Assembly: GCF_004210375.1 (NCBI RefSeq)
Contig: NC_134831.1
Location: forward strand, 45,170,035-45,234,034
Direction of reading: 5' to 3'
From: Tachypleus tridentatus
Lineage: Eukaryota; Arthropoda; Merostomata; Xiphosura; Limulidae
DNA: 64,000 nt
Below the pieces are notes generated by a model. The model was given only the letters and a program-made list of their open reading frames with translations, made no database searches and was not told the DNA's origin. Both the position numbers and the translations under genes were made by a program. This document shows positions 15,701-26,606 of the stretch, piece after piece. Each line of letters starts with the position of its first letter. The first letter of the stretch is position 1.

Positions 15701-18072
15701 TGGTAAGTAAATCTTACCTACACTACATTTTATTTGCGACTAAAAACAACATTATGAAAATTGTTTTAGATGCAGGTTCATAAAAGGTGTCAAATATCCC
15801 TCATTCTGGCTATGATTAGTAGCATCTGTGTGTTGGATGTTTCGTTTCATGGTGTTGCTGTTATGAAGAATGAAATGGTACATTGATGGTTGAACATATG
15901 TATGTTACAGATTTCTTAGAATATTATGAAATGCTTTTGTTTTCCCCTGACAGATGGTACCAAATGATGATAAGACTTATCAGAAGTTACTGCTTTGCAA
16001 TAGTGAAGAGACTGATTTATATCATTGCATCATATATCTCTCTCCAGGCGATTATCACAGATTCCATTCTCCAGCTGATTGGTGTGTAAATTACAGACAG
16101 CATTTTCCAGGTAACTATACCCATGATATAAAGTGTGTGATTTCATGCAGAATATATTATCTTGTGTCTGGATTCATTTATTTAAAAATGTAGAACTTGT
16201 ACATGGTAAGTGTGTAGAAATAGGGGAGGGATATTATGAAACCTTAAGTGTAGTGAATACTAGTATGATTAAAAGGAATAAATAAGCCTAAAGTAAAGAC
16301 ACGGTGTGATATCATTTAGCCTAAAGCCAAGTGAGTAAAATTTATCATGAAAGTATTGATTAAGTTTTAAACTTAAATTGTTTCTGAATTAAACTGTTTT
16401 CTGTTATCACATTTTAAGTTAAAAACAAACCTATTTCATCAATGAAGACTAAGAAATTAAATTTTTTTTCCAGTCTTATTGTCTATTATTTTTATTTCAT
16501 ACTTTCATTACACAGACTAAAAACAACAAGTTATACTTTTGTTGCTAAGTGACATGTTATGAAAGCTGTTGTTGGAATGTAACTAACAAAATGCATTGGT
16601 GTTTCTACATATCATTTGTTAATCTGATTTTTACAGATAGTTATTTGAGGAATAGCCAAAAATTCATTTCATGAATGACCTCTATTTTGATTGACTCATA
16701 AAGGAATTTACAGATGTTTGACTTCCTCAACTGTACTATTTTGCTTCTTTTCGGTAAAGTTTGATTTTGAAAATTTTTTTTCAGTCAACTATGGAATGTG
16801 AGATTACAGTACACTGTAGGGTGAGGCTGGTAGTGCTTTCCCCATCATTTTTGACCAGAGATATGTTGGTAATTTATATACTTACATGTTTGGCAAGTAA
16901 ACTGTATATGTTACAGTATCGTTTGTTAAGTAACTATTTTCTCTCTAATAAGAGCCTCATGATGTACAAGATGATAACCGATCTTGGGTTTAAACTTGTT
17001 CCTTGACATTACCTATCTTGTTTTTATTAACTAATTATTAAAATGCCAGAAAGTTTTGATCTTGGGTTGGTTAATCATCACTGTCTTTGTCAAATTGTAT
17101 GTTAGTTAGGATGTTTAGTTCAACACAGCACCATATAGTGTAAAACGTTTTTGTATTATAGAGGGTCTAAAGTAAGTTTATTCTCACAGGAGAACTGTTG
17201 AGTGTACAACCTGGATTTGTTAATTGGATAGCTGGTTTATTTAACATCAATGAAAGAGTTGTATACACTGGAACCTGGCACTGTGGATTCTTTTCTATGG
17301 TAGCTGTGGGTGCAACCAATGTTGGATCTATTCTGGTTTACTTTGACAAAGTAAGATCTTTTGTTATCTGTGTATCCTTATTAACCCGTATCACAGCTTC
17401 AACCTGAAATAATTCTAGTAGTTAATAACAATGACTTTCTGTACTGCACTAAAAATGTGTATGCATGTCTTCTTTTATCTTCCTAGCAGCTAATACTCAT
17501 TTTATTTTGGTAACTATACTGAGGATTTTTGTATATATTCATGAGTATCTACAAATAATATTTAATTTTTGTCAGATAAGCATTTGCAAAAATTAATTGA
17601 AAACCAACTAAACTCAATTTATTCTCTTAATCTGGAATCAGAAACACTTTCAGTGTTTTAAATTTATTCCTTTACAAATCATTATAAATTATTCTGTATT
17701 TTTAGTACATCATTTCTTATGTTGAAAATGCTTGAGAACATGCACTTGTATAATAGATGTACCTTCAGAATTCTTTAGTTTATTTAATTCTTTTTGAATT
17801 GCATTTCATATTCATTGAAATTTTTTATGGGTTTTCAGGATTTGGTTACTAATGAAAGGATTCAGAGAAAGGATGATTCTAAAGACCACAGTTTTGAATC
17901 CAGTAACAACATTGCTGGAATACAGTTGAAGAAAGGGGATGCATTTGGTGAATTCAATCTGGGTTCAACAATTGTTTTAATTTTTGAAGGTCCTAAAAAC
18001 CTGCATTTTACAGTTAAAGCTGGACAGAAAATCAAGTATGGTGAACCTCTAACACTAGAAGATAAAAGCTGA
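56..18072 (+). CDS. PISD: phosphatidylserine decarboxylase, mitochondrial, 8 exons
   Basis: Decarboxylates phosphatidylserine to phosphatidylethanolamine at the mitochondrial inner membrane. Coding exons by splice sites and homology: 56-138, 2766-2944, 4931-5124, 5705-5941, 14623-14766, 15954-16110, 17190-17350 and 17839-18072. They sum to 1389 bases, or 462 residues plus stop, and every junction phase matches. A basic, hydrophobic N terminus suits mitochondrial import, and a membrane segment lies near residues 113-130. The catalytic Asp is in SPVDG (about 236), the His in YHRFHSP (about 317), and the self-cleavage site is LGST (Ser about 428). In this family that Ser becomes the pyruvoyl cofactor as the chain splits into beta and alpha subunits. 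The start ATG follows an in-frame TGA directly. The family call is firm from exon 4 onward. Exons 1-3 rest on phase, splice sites and a membrane segment, since this region is poorly conserved in the family. Confidence 0.93.
2766..2944 (+). CDS. PISD: PISD exon 2
   Basis: The acceptor follows a T-rich tract ending 'cactttattttag' and the donor is CAG/gtaatt. It completes the split codon of exon 1 as Glu and adds residues 29-87, including [14 protein letters not shown]. This N-terminal stretch is not conserved in the family, so support is from phase and splice signals. Confidence 0.7.
4931..5124 (+). CDS. PISD: PISD exon 3 (membrane anchor)
   Basis: The acceptor is 'ttaccttag' and the donor GAA/gtgagt. 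It encodes residues 88-152, with a hydrophobic stretch [19 protein letters not shown] followed by basic residues. This matches the single inner-membrane anchor expected of mitochondrial PISD. Confidence 0.8.
5705..5941 (+). CDS. PISD: PISD exon 4
   Basis: Encodes residues 153-231, including [13 protein letters not shown] and [19 protein letters not shown]. The second motif is a strongly conserved family signature. The acceptor is 'tttgttcag' and the donor GTA/gtaagt. The intron that follows is about 8.7 kb, the longest in the gene. Confidence 0.93.
6880..8080 (+). mobile_element. Penelope-like or related reverse-transcriptase fragment, decayed
   Basis: Lies in PISD intron 4. Translated pieces in order: [15 protein letters not shown] (about 7197-7242); [14 protein letters not shown] and [11 protein letters not shown], then [17 protein letters not shown] (about 7430-7670); a YIDDF-type trace near 7900; and [20 protein letters not shown] (about 7960-8030). 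This order matches a widespread group of reverse-transcriptase-like proteins allied to Penelope elements. The open stretch 7375-7683 is the best preserved part. Many stops and frameshifts interrupt the rest, and no endonuclease part was seen. Confidence 0.6.
8081..9611. other. PISD intron 4, no recognised feature
   Basis: AT-rich and CpG-poor intronic DNA. I see no coding pattern, tandem repeat or transposon end. The same holds for 9657-12410 and 13055-14002. Confidence 0.5.
9612..9656 (-). repeat. SINE family A, tRNA-like head fragment
   Basis: A short piece, 'gattacgagtcgagtgcc' and on to 'ccatgccgggcc', matching the tRNA-like head of the SINE seen many times further right. It is the only SINE trace recognised within the PISD gene. 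Confidence 0.6.
12411..13054. mobile_element. 644-bp non-autonomous DNA transposon with terminal inverted repeats
   Basis: The left end gtcattccatgtcaaatcat is repeated inverted at 13031-13054 (ctggatgatttgacatggaa and on). Inner matches continue: ccttgaaaaaa at about 12471 against ttttttcaagg near 13000. No long open frame lies inside. The flanks share an imperfect taaag, hinting at a 5- to 8-bp target duplication. The superfamily is not identified. Confidence 0.65.
14003..14154. repeat. 76-bp tandem duplication
   Basis: Two nearly identical 76-bp copies, 14003-14078 and 14079-14154, each starting taaactttgatttagttatg. They differ at a few positions. They lie in PISD intron 4, just before an unrecognised 97-codon open frame (14222-14515). 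Confidence 0.8.
14623..14766 (+). CDS. PISD: PISD exon 5 (catalytic Asp)
   Basis: Encodes [14 protein letters not shown] and [15 protein letters not shown], residues 232-279. It contains the Asp of the Asp/His/Ser self-processing triad. The acceptor is 'tttctctag' and the donor AAG/gtacat. Both flanking phases are zero. Confidence 0.95.
15954..16110 (+). CDS. PISD: PISD exon 6 (catalytic His)
   Basis: Encodes residues 280-331, including [19 protein letters not shown]. The YHRFHSP motif carries the catalytic His. The acceptor is 'cccctgacag' and the donor CCAG/gtaact splits a Gly codon. Confidence 0.96.
17190..17350 (+). CDS. PISD: PISD exon 7
   Basis: Encodes [17 protein letters not shown] and [18 protein letters not shown], residues 332-385. 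The VGATNVGSI block is highly conserved in the family. The acceptor is 'ttctcacag' and the donor AAA/gtaaga. Confidence 0.96.
17839..18072 (+). CDS. PISD: PISD exon 8 (LGST self-cleavage site, stop)
   Basis: Encodes the last 77 residues, with [20 protein letters not shown]. Cleavage between Gly and Ser of LGST yields the pyruvoyl-bearing small subunit. It ends at TGA after LTLEDKS, the usual family C-terminal length. Confidence 0.96.
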   Translation, partial: DLVTNERIQRKDDSKDHSFESSNNIAGIQLKKGDAFGEFNLGSTIVLIFEGPKNLHFTVKAGQKIKYGEPLTLEDKS

Positions 18073-20150
18073 TAATTCTGTTGTTTCAGAATCTTTCCAA
18101 TAGAAGTCCAAAGGAAGTTAAACTCTCAACTTGGTAGTTTTCTGCAGAAGGAGTTCTTGCAAGCCAGGAACTGGTGTTGTGTAAAATGGTAGACTATAAG
18201 ACAAGTGGTCAGGGAAGAACTTGTTAATAAGTAAGGTTTTATCCGAGGATGACTTGCTGTGAAAAAAAAACAAAACACATTTCATGATTGCAGTTTTTTT
18301 TAAATCACTTGGAAGTGTTGTGATCCTGAATGGTATGTCTGTGCATAGTGAGAAACTTCAGCTTCCTTGTTTGCAGAAGGATTGCATGATCTATTTAAAA
18401 GAACTAAGATGAAACTGTTGTTTTTACAGAACTCGACAAAACACAAGAAACAAACGTGTCATTGATAAAATACCTTAAATTGAAGTGACAAATATCAAGA
18501 TTATGTACAAGATAATTCACTAATAATTTGCTCTTAATGCTTCTAGTAATGTAATTTCTTTAATGTTTCTAGTCAAGGTGGACAAAATATTTAATTTGCT
18601 TAAATGAGCGTTAAAAGTTAGTTTAAAAAAACAAAAAAAAACCTTGCCCAGTTCATAGAACTTTTGTTTTGGAGATGTTGCTTGCACATATATATAGTAC
18701 TTTGTTCCTAATATGTCTTAGTATTTTTGTGTACATGAATTAATGGTTCCATTCTCAAATTTCCAGAGAAATAAAGGAAATAGATGATTCAAAGCATTAA
18801 TTAAGACTAGGGGAATTAGATGTTAAGGAAGTAATATTTGAATTTATAAAAAAAACCTACTTTGTTTTAAGAAACATTGGTCACATCTTCAGCAATTTTT
18901 TGTGTAATCAACGAAAAACAAATTTTGGGATCCACTGATGCTTCAATCAAAGCATCTGATGCATTTCAGATAATGAAGTTGTTAACATTAGTTGTAGACC
19001 AGTTGTGGTTATCAGAAATGTTTTGTATCTTCAAATATTGTTATTATTTTCGTACAATAAAATCTGGATTCTGGTTGTAAACTATCCAGAAAATCCAGTT
19101 CTTATCTAAGAAATTATGTCAGATTCTTTCTGAAGTCTTCTGAAAGTCATTGTCTTGAGATTTTTAAATATTCATTAGTTGGAAATGCATTGAAAGAAAC
19201 CTGCAGTAAAGATAGTATGATAAACTTGTTTTATCATATTGCCTACATCAATAGCATCTGAATAAAAGAAACTGGTTATTTAGTTAAAATTTATAACTGT
19301 GTATGGGTATGCTTTGAGTACATAGCTAATTAATATAAGTTTCAGTCATTTGGAGAAAACAAACAAAGATTGAATTATTATTTAGAAATGGAAAGTTGAC
19401 TTCATGATTTTTGGGACTGATATTAGCTGAGAGTACCTAGGCTGATATGGTTGATGACGAAAAGGATTAATGATATTTTGTAATTCTTGAAAAACCAATA
19501 TTTGGTGGAGATGACAATGGCAGATTGCGAGAATGAACAATAAATAGGCAATTGAGAAATATAAAGAATATTTAATGCATATAACATATTAAAGTTAATT
19601 ATAAGTATTTGATTAAATAATAAAAGCATTTGGAGCTGAGTCATTGATTACAGGTTCTTGTGACATGAAGTTTCAATTTGATTTGAAGCAGAGATATTGA
19701 CTACAGTTGCTCATTCATGTGACATTAGAATATTTTTTGTATTTTCAGATATTATAGTCAAATGCAGTTTTTATTTATAAAATCATTAGATGTGGAACTG
19801 TTCTTGTTTACTTTTATAGTAAATGGTTTGTGTTTTAATAAGGCAAGAAAGTAATAAATAATACCCCAAATTTTGTCCTGCATGTAAGACACCTCAAGAC
19901 AACTGGAAGAATTTTGACATACTAAAATGTTAAAATCTTAGACTTGTCTGTGGTAGTTTGTTGTGGCATATTAATCTTACTACTTGTCATAAGAGACAGA
20001 ACTTCCAGGTGTTTTATAGTTGGTTTCCAATATGAGTGGAAGAACTTCCATGATTTTTTTATATATATTGTAAGTTTCTTGTTAGTTGTTTCTCCAACTC
20101 CAGTAAATAAATCAAAATGAATGTGTGAATTTGTTGCATTAGTGTAGGAA
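18073..20150 (+). other. PISD: PISD 3' UTR and downstream flank
   Basis: No other gene is visible. AATAAA hexamers occur at 18770-18775, 19056-19061 and 20106-20111. The CpG-poor composition of the gene body continues to about 20,150 and then stops abruptly, which fits transcription running to the last hexamer. The exact cleavage site cannot be told from sequence alone. Confidence 0.45.
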
Positions 20151-21490
20151 CTAAAATAGTAAATGTGGTGAAGGGTTATAGTAACGGCTCCTGTTAAGAA
20201 CTATTATATTATTTGTTTAAAACGATATGAAATAATCAAGTATTCTTAAACTATCTTCTGCAGTTATTATGACTGGTCGTTAGATAACTTGTGAAATTGC
20301 CGCACACGTGCATCAGAAGAGTCAGTTGCAATTTTCCGGCACTATTTCCAAAGTTAGATGTGCTTTTGATTACTACACGGTAATTTATTTGTTGGTATTG
20401 TGAAAATAATGTTTAGTTGGTATATTTTTTTGGAATTGTTGGATTTCTACCATTACTGCTTAACAGTTTTGTAATCAAGGAGCATTGAAGAGGAAAGCAT
20501 TGAATTATGCGTTTTTGTTTTGTTATTTTAAACAAGATACTGATATATTATAGTTTATTGGCAGTTGTTTAGATCTGCGTTTTCGTTAAAAGTAACGTTT
20601 TAGTTGCTTGATTCGATATTTTAAATTACACCAAGAAATCGCCGTCTTGATTCATTTCCGCCTTTAGTTAAGCCTAAAAAATGTTTGCATTATCTTAAAG
20701 CAACCTCTCTGGTTTGGGTAAAAGCAGCTATAATAAGTCTTAGGTGCTAGCTACATCAACGAAATGCTTCAACAGCTTCAAATTATAATTATTGGTATTG
20801 TAAGATGCAATACACGAAAAACTGGGTTCAGCTGGTTATGCTCATTTCTCGTAATATACTGTTCTTGTAAGGTTAAACAATAGTGCTGTTTTATAGTCGG
20901 CGTTTTGGTTTGTATTTTTTTTTAAATTTTAAGTAACGCGTTACGTTATAAGATTTCGTTATGATATCAACTTTCCGCCAAAGTTGTAAACTTGAGTTTC
21001 GTTTAGAATATCAAATCAAACTGTTTATTTAGTGTGTTTATACGGTAATTGTTTTTTTTCTGAATGCAGAAAATTTTGAACGCTACGTATCGACAGGGAT
21101 TAAACAGCATACAAAACGCAGAATCGTATTTATAATTTTGTCGTGTATTTCTGTAGTTACATTTATTTGTACTGCAGCGGGTTCCTCGGTTTTGTGTAAA
21201 AATCAAAATGCCAATAGAAATAAGTTCCTGGCTAAAAGATTAACTTAAAATATATTAGGTGGCTGGAATGTGTGAATACAGTGTTTGTTTTTTGTAATAT
21301 ACTTCCGAGCCACCCAGAACTTAATTTGATTTAATAATTATGATTTATTTTTGAGCGGGGCATTGTATTGCCACGCACGTTACAATGATAGAATGAAATT
21401 CTAGTTGCCGTTGTACTATATATTTGAAGTCTTCTGTTTATGAAACATAGCCTTGTTAATCAGTGATGTCGAGAAAACACTTGTAGAGAA
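20151..21490. other. CpG-containing intergenic region
   Basis: CpG reappears here (ccgcacacgtgc, ttccggcac, taacgcgttacg, gccgtcttg), unlike the preceding 19 kb. No credible open frame or splice chain was found. It could hold a promoter of an unseen neighbour or simply be unmethylated spacer. Confidence 0.35.
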
Positions 21491-21497
21491 AAAAATA

Positions 21498-21586
21498 TAT
21501 ATATGTAAAAACGGCTCGTTTGGGTTGAGATTTTTTTTACGTAAAAAAAAAAATCTCAACCCAAACGAGCCGTTTTTACATATATA
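21498..21586. repeat. near-perfect hairpin palindrome (fold-back element)
   Basis: The left arm tatatatgtaaaaacggctc (continuing to 21538) is mirrored by 21543-21586, with only an acgt loop and a 3-base difference in the A/T run. The arms are about 41 and 44 bases. It resembles a solo fold-back or miniature inverted-repeat transposon. Confidence 0.85.
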
Positions 21587-21867
21587 ACCTTGTTAATATA
21601 ATTTCCGGAATTTTTTTAATATGAGTACTTTTATCATTGCTTAACCAAATATTAAACATGATAAAATGTTTTTAATTTATTGAAGATTATATTACATGTT
21701 CAGTTTTTGTTGTTTTTTCAAAGAAAGAAAATTAAGAATCTGAACTTCACTGTTTCAGGTTTGATTATTACTTTGCATTTGATACTTGTTTATTAAACCG
21801 TGTTACAACAAAAACTGGTGCTGCTTTGAAGTGTTTTTAAATGGCTAGCTTCCTTCTCTCTAATCTT

Positions 21868-21995
21868 GCCACTCGCTAATACAGCGGTAAGTCTATGGAT
21901 TTACAACCATCGGGGTTAAAATCAGGGGTTCAATATCCCTCGGTAGACTCAGCAGATAGCCCGATGTAGCTTTGCTGTAAGAAAACACACACACA
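21868..21995 (+). repeat. SINE family B
   Basis: Contains 'cgctaatacagcggtaagtc', 'aggggttcaatatccctcgg', 'gatagcccgatgtagctttg' and an (ac)n tail. This is a second tRNA-derived SINE type in the window, with a B-box-like ggttcaa. Confidence 0.7.
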
Positions 21996-22000
21996 CACGC

Positions 22001-22062
22001 ACTGCTAAATTAAAGACGGCTAGCGCAGATAGCCTTCGTGTAGCTTTGCGCGAAATTCAAAC
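22001..22062 (+). repeat. SINE family A tail fragment
   Basis: The tail 'gacggctagcgcagatagcc' to 'gcgcgaaattcaaacaaa' stands directly after the family B copy. Only the 3' part of family A is present. Confidence 0.65.
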
Positions 22063-22513
22063 AAATTTTTAGGTTGCGTTAGTTGTTTAATGCGAATAAC
22101 AAGGAAGTACGTGTGGCAAAATTACAGTATATATTCTAATTATTTTAAAACATGATTGTGTATTAAAGCAGAAATTTACACTTAGGTTTACTTTAACTAA
22201 TATATCTCGATAGTACTTAATATTTTCTTGTCCGTTATGTTGAGAGTTATTTTATATCATTAATAAAAATATTCTTCGGAAGTACACACGTAAAAGGATG
22301 ACTGGATCACAATATTTTTCAATGACGAATAAGGCTTCATGATGTTCTTGTTTGTTCATTTGAAAAATACTATTATTATAGAAAAATCATCTTCTAACTG
22401 AAACATACACATGATTCAGTAGTTTCAAACACTTATAATAAAATAATACTTTAATAATTATATTTTTTGTAATATACTACTATTAGGCATCTTTATCTAG
22501 TCTCTTGGGAATG

Positions 22514-22788
22514 AGGCCCATCATGGCCAGGTGGGTTAAGGGGTTCGACTCGTAAGCTGAGGATTTCGATCCGAATCCCGGTTGCACCAAACATACTCTC
22601 CCTTCCAGCCGTGGGAGCGTTATAACGTGACAATCAATTTCACTATTCGGTGGTAAAAGAGTAGCCCAAGAGTTGGCGGTGGGTGGTGATGACTAACTGC
22701 CTTCCCTCTAGTCTTACACTGCTAAATTAGGGACGGCTAGCGTAGATAGCCCTCGTGTAGCTTTGCGCGAAATTCAAAAACAAACAAA
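22514..22788 (+). repeat. SINE family A, full length, with target duplication
   Basis: tRNA-like head (ggcccatcatggccagg, degenerate A and B boxes), body with 'agtagcccaagagttggcgg', and a tail ending in caaacaaa. Perfect 12-bp target duplications ctcttgggaatg flank it at 22502-22513 and 22789-22800, so this copy sets the family's boundaries at about 275 bp. Confidence 0.9.
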
Positions 22789-22801
22789 CTCTTGGGAATG
22801 C

Positions 22802-22935
22802 TCGAATCTAGTGTGGCTAACACTATTTATACAAATTATGTTCTACCAGTATTTGTAATGATGCAAATCTAGTGTGGCTAACACTATTTATACAAGTTAT
22901 ATTCTAACAACATTTGTGATGGTGCGAATCTTGTG
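22802..22935. repeat. short tandem repetition, about 60-bp unit
   Basis: The phrase tctagtgtggctaacactat, followed by ttatacaa(a/g)tta, appears near 22808 and again near 22867. A third, more diverged partial copy (tcttgtgtggctg) lies near 22928. Confidence 0.6.
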
Positions 22936-22987
22936 TGGCTGAAATGCTACCGTTATACACTCTTCTAAAAACTGAAAATCCTTAAAG

Positions 22988-23106
22988 GTGTGTGTTTATT
23001 GTATAGCAAAGCCACATCGGGCTATTTGCTGTGTACATCGATGGGAATCGAATCCTTTATTTTAGCGTATTAAATCTAAGGGATTATCGCTCTTCCACCA
23101 GGAAGA
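22988..23106 (-). repeat. SINE family B
   Basis: Contains 'atagcaaagccacatcgggc', a diverged head and 'cgctcttccaccagg'. It is the reverse orientation of the family B copy at 21,868. Confidence 0.65.
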
Positions 23107-24741
23107 CATTTTTAATGGAGTAGATGAAAATGTTATGTCTGAAAATATATGAGGCCTATTACTAATGTATTATGGGAAGTATAATTATAACCATTGTAAA
23201 GGCGTAACATAAAAATACTTCAATAAGGTACCGTAAGGTGACTTTCTTTTTTACTTTCTAAATACGATTAGTAAATATGTTACTTATTGGAAAGTTTTCG
23301 CTATTTCCGGTAGTTACTAATAAAAAATAAAATGTACTCAAATCCTGATGACATAAAACACACAGAGACCATGGCATATATTGTTTATTTTCTTCTTTGT
23401 AGCAAACACATATCATAATCAAAATATCAACTAATAAAAATATCTATTCTAATCAAACCACACAACTTTGTATTCATATACGCACATTAAAATGAAATTC
23501 AATGTTGTAAACTTGTCACAAAATAGTTTCGTTTCACTATCCCGTTTTATATTATTAAAACTTCTTGTTAATATTTTAGTTGTTTTTAGTATAAAATCTC
23601 TTATTTTGAGGAAGTACGTTAAAAAGGTTTTATGTTTTACAAAAAACTAGATTGAAAACCATTTGAAACTTCAGAAACTGTTTCCAACTTTACTATTTTT
23701 ACATAATGGACTGAACTACCTTTTTAACGACACAAAATAATATGGTTTCATCTGTACGAATTGATCGTTTGTCTTGAAACACCGTGCACGTGCAGTCGTC
23801 GTTACTGCCGTGATGTAGACATGGATTTCATATATTTACATAACTGATCATTATAAGCAACTTGTACATTTCTAAACATTTAAAAACGATATATATGAAT
23901 CTGTCATTTTAAAAATTTATATTTCACTCAGTGGATGAAAAAAAAACACTTAAATTTTACTTAATGAAAATATGGAATATTTATTGGTTCACTTTTAATA
24001 ACATAGTTATGCCTTATAATTACAGTCACGTCCGAGAAATATTGCTATATGTGGTTTAACGACACTCTAAGATCAATTGTTTTCTATCGTAACTTTGGGC
24101 CGTTTAAAGTGTCCTTATATTCAACTAAGTCAGTTCCATTGTTCTGACAAAATAATTTAGTCTAATAACAAACCACGATCACATTCAGACACACACGCGT
24201 ATTAGAATACACACAAGTGTATTAGAATACAAACATATTCTGAAAATTAGAGAGTTTACTTTGATAAAGTGACTACAAAAAAAAACAGAACAGATTTCTT
24301 ATATTAAATTTTAAATTATTTTAAAAATCTAGATACATAAATAGTTTTGAGACAGTTATTTACACATCCATGAAAAATCTACTGATTTGCATACCGCGCT
24401 TTATATATTATTTTGTTAGCTTATAGATTAACAAACATTTAAGTAAGTGCTGTACTAGGTTATATGACGTTTTACTGCAATCTTGTGGTTACTTGTGTTG
24501 TTAAAATTGTACTTTATTGTCTCAAAGCAGAAATTACATTAAATTTTCGGCATTTTTCTCAACTGTAAAAAATTACATGTTAACACAATAATAAAAATTT
24601 CTTAACTTGAATAAAAAATGATCGTACGTAAATAAGTTAATCAACACAGAGTTGGTTTTTATAAATATTGTATGTAAATAATACAGTGGCGAATCGTGGT
24701 ATTATAGCGACATGTTTAGCACTCCTATATTTGGTTCATGT
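23107..24741. other. intergenic, no recognised feature
   Basis: AT-rich spacer. One 60-codon open stretch (23468-23650) has low-complexity hydrophobic content and no recognisable motif. No splice chain was found. Confidence 0.4.
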
Positions 24742-24840
24742 TTGTTTAGTTGTATTTAAATGCAAAGCTCATAATGGTTTATCTGTGCTGTGCCCACCAC
24801 TAGTTTATAAACCTGATTTTTAGCGTTTTAAGCACATAGC
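24742..24840 (-). repeat. SINE family C, diverged
   Basis: Matches the third SINE type: a T-rich tail, then aaatgcaaagctc, 'ttatctgtgctgtgcccacc' and a degraded 'gattttagcgtt'. The end toward the tRNA-like head is truncated. Confidence 0.55.
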
Positions 24841-26112
24841 AAGTAAGTTCGAAAAAAGTCACTCTAACACTGTTCATAAGTCAGAAAACGGCGAAATTTG
24901 TTTTTGATGATGTCAATAAATGAGTTGGATGCAGAGATATAAAAAGCATTTTTGAATAGAAATGTTCGTAAAGCAGGGCTATTGAATGATGCAAGAGGAG
25001 CAAAGCGCACAAAATTTCTGACACAGGAGACTTCACTGTTATCTTTTAAAACAACAAAAAGGTGAACCGAAACTACACCTCAAACTCACCTTTATTCACA
25101 AAATTTGAGCTATTGCTCCAAAAGAGAACATTCTACCTCCTCCCCAGAAAAACCCAACAAAAACTACAACATCGCAATGAAGCCGAGTATAGCTCCTGGT
25201 AACAATTAATATAACAAACAGGGATTTTAGGGTGACGATAGCCCACAAGCTTCCAGTTACTCCTCAAAATCAAGGGTAGTTTCTGTGAGAAACATAGCCG
25301 AAGACCTTAAACCATATAGCAGACATGTTTGTACACATACCCGTCCCCGTCTTCCAATATAGCGTTAAGAGACTTTTGTACTTTTGGTTTGTTTACCACT
25401 ATGTTTAGAAACCAAAGTATACGTATATTGGAATGTCGTGGTAAGTTTGTCTGGTTTAAGATTCACTTTACTTGCTTCATTGAAAATGTTAACATTAAGC
25501 AATACTTTGTAATCATGGCCATTTGGCCAGTGATAGACGAAATAGTTCTAAAGGCAATACAGAACAAAGAACACTGTTCTTACAAAATATATTCACTCAT
25601 TCATGAAATATGACAATGCTGTTTGCAAAATCATAGTTTTGTGACGTGTTAACTGTTAAAGGAACTTTTATAAAAAAACTGATACCATTTAAGTTAATCT
25701 AAAGTAGTTAGATAAGTGAACAGTTTTTTTTTAATTTTGTACAATATTACCCCTGAATGTTTTATCAGCTGGTGAGAACTTCTATTCATAATACGATTCC
25801 TGAAACTTTTTCTAAAAAACCAAGTTGTTGGACAATTGACTTTTACATCTCTCTTTCTCTTTACACTTCCATGTCTCTCTAGTTCTCCCGCTCTCTAGAT
25901 ATTCTATATAAACAAAATAATCTGCTTGTTTGTCTGATGTTACAAATTGTTGTGAAGAACAAGGTGAATTGTATTCGATGAAATTTTGTAAAAGAACTTG
26001 GTTACACCCCGCAAAGCAGACACTTCAATTTTTATCCTCTTAACGCGGTAAATGTAAGTTCATATTAGTACAAATATCGGTAGAAAGCCGTTAAGCCTAC
26101 TTGAAACAATAT
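24841..26112. other. intergenic, no recognised feature
   Basis: Holds an unrecognised 94-codon open frame at 25329-25613 (contains MFRNQSIRILECRGKFVWFK). Neither splice signals nor homology support it. The rest looks like unique AT-rich spacer. Confidence 0.35.
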
Positions 26113-26226
26113 GTTGTTTTTGAGCAAAGCCACGTTCGGTTATATGCTGTATCCACAGTGGGAACTCGAACCGCAGATTCTAACATTATAAATCTGTAAA
26201 TTTACCGCTTTCTCACTGGGGAACCA
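26113..26226 (-). repeat. SINE family B or C, diverged
   Basis: Contains 'gagcaaagccacgttcggtt', 'gggaactcgaaccgcagatt' and 'ttaccgctttctcactgggg', matching the shared layout of families B and C. Confidence 0.55.
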
Positions 26227-26606
26227 CAAGACAAAAGTGATGTTTACTGCCGAACGTAACACGAGTACCTTTGGATTGGACGAGCGGTTCGTGTGCTACG
26301 GCTCATAATAGTAAAAAGTGTGGCCCAAGCCCTATATACATCGTAATTTTTAAGTCTGACATTGCCGCGTACATTTTGTTAGTACACACGTCTAACTACA
26401 AATGAATAAAAATGTATTATTAACGTAATCGTGCAAAACATTTCAATACAAACGAATAAAATACGTTATGCGTATATATATCATAGATTTTTTTCAGTAG
26501 CAAAAAGATATATATGGCAAATTTCAGAACTTTATTTTTACTTTTTGTATTAGATACTGTAAGTTGTTTTACTAGGCAGACCCCATAGGGAACATACAGT
26601 CTCTTA

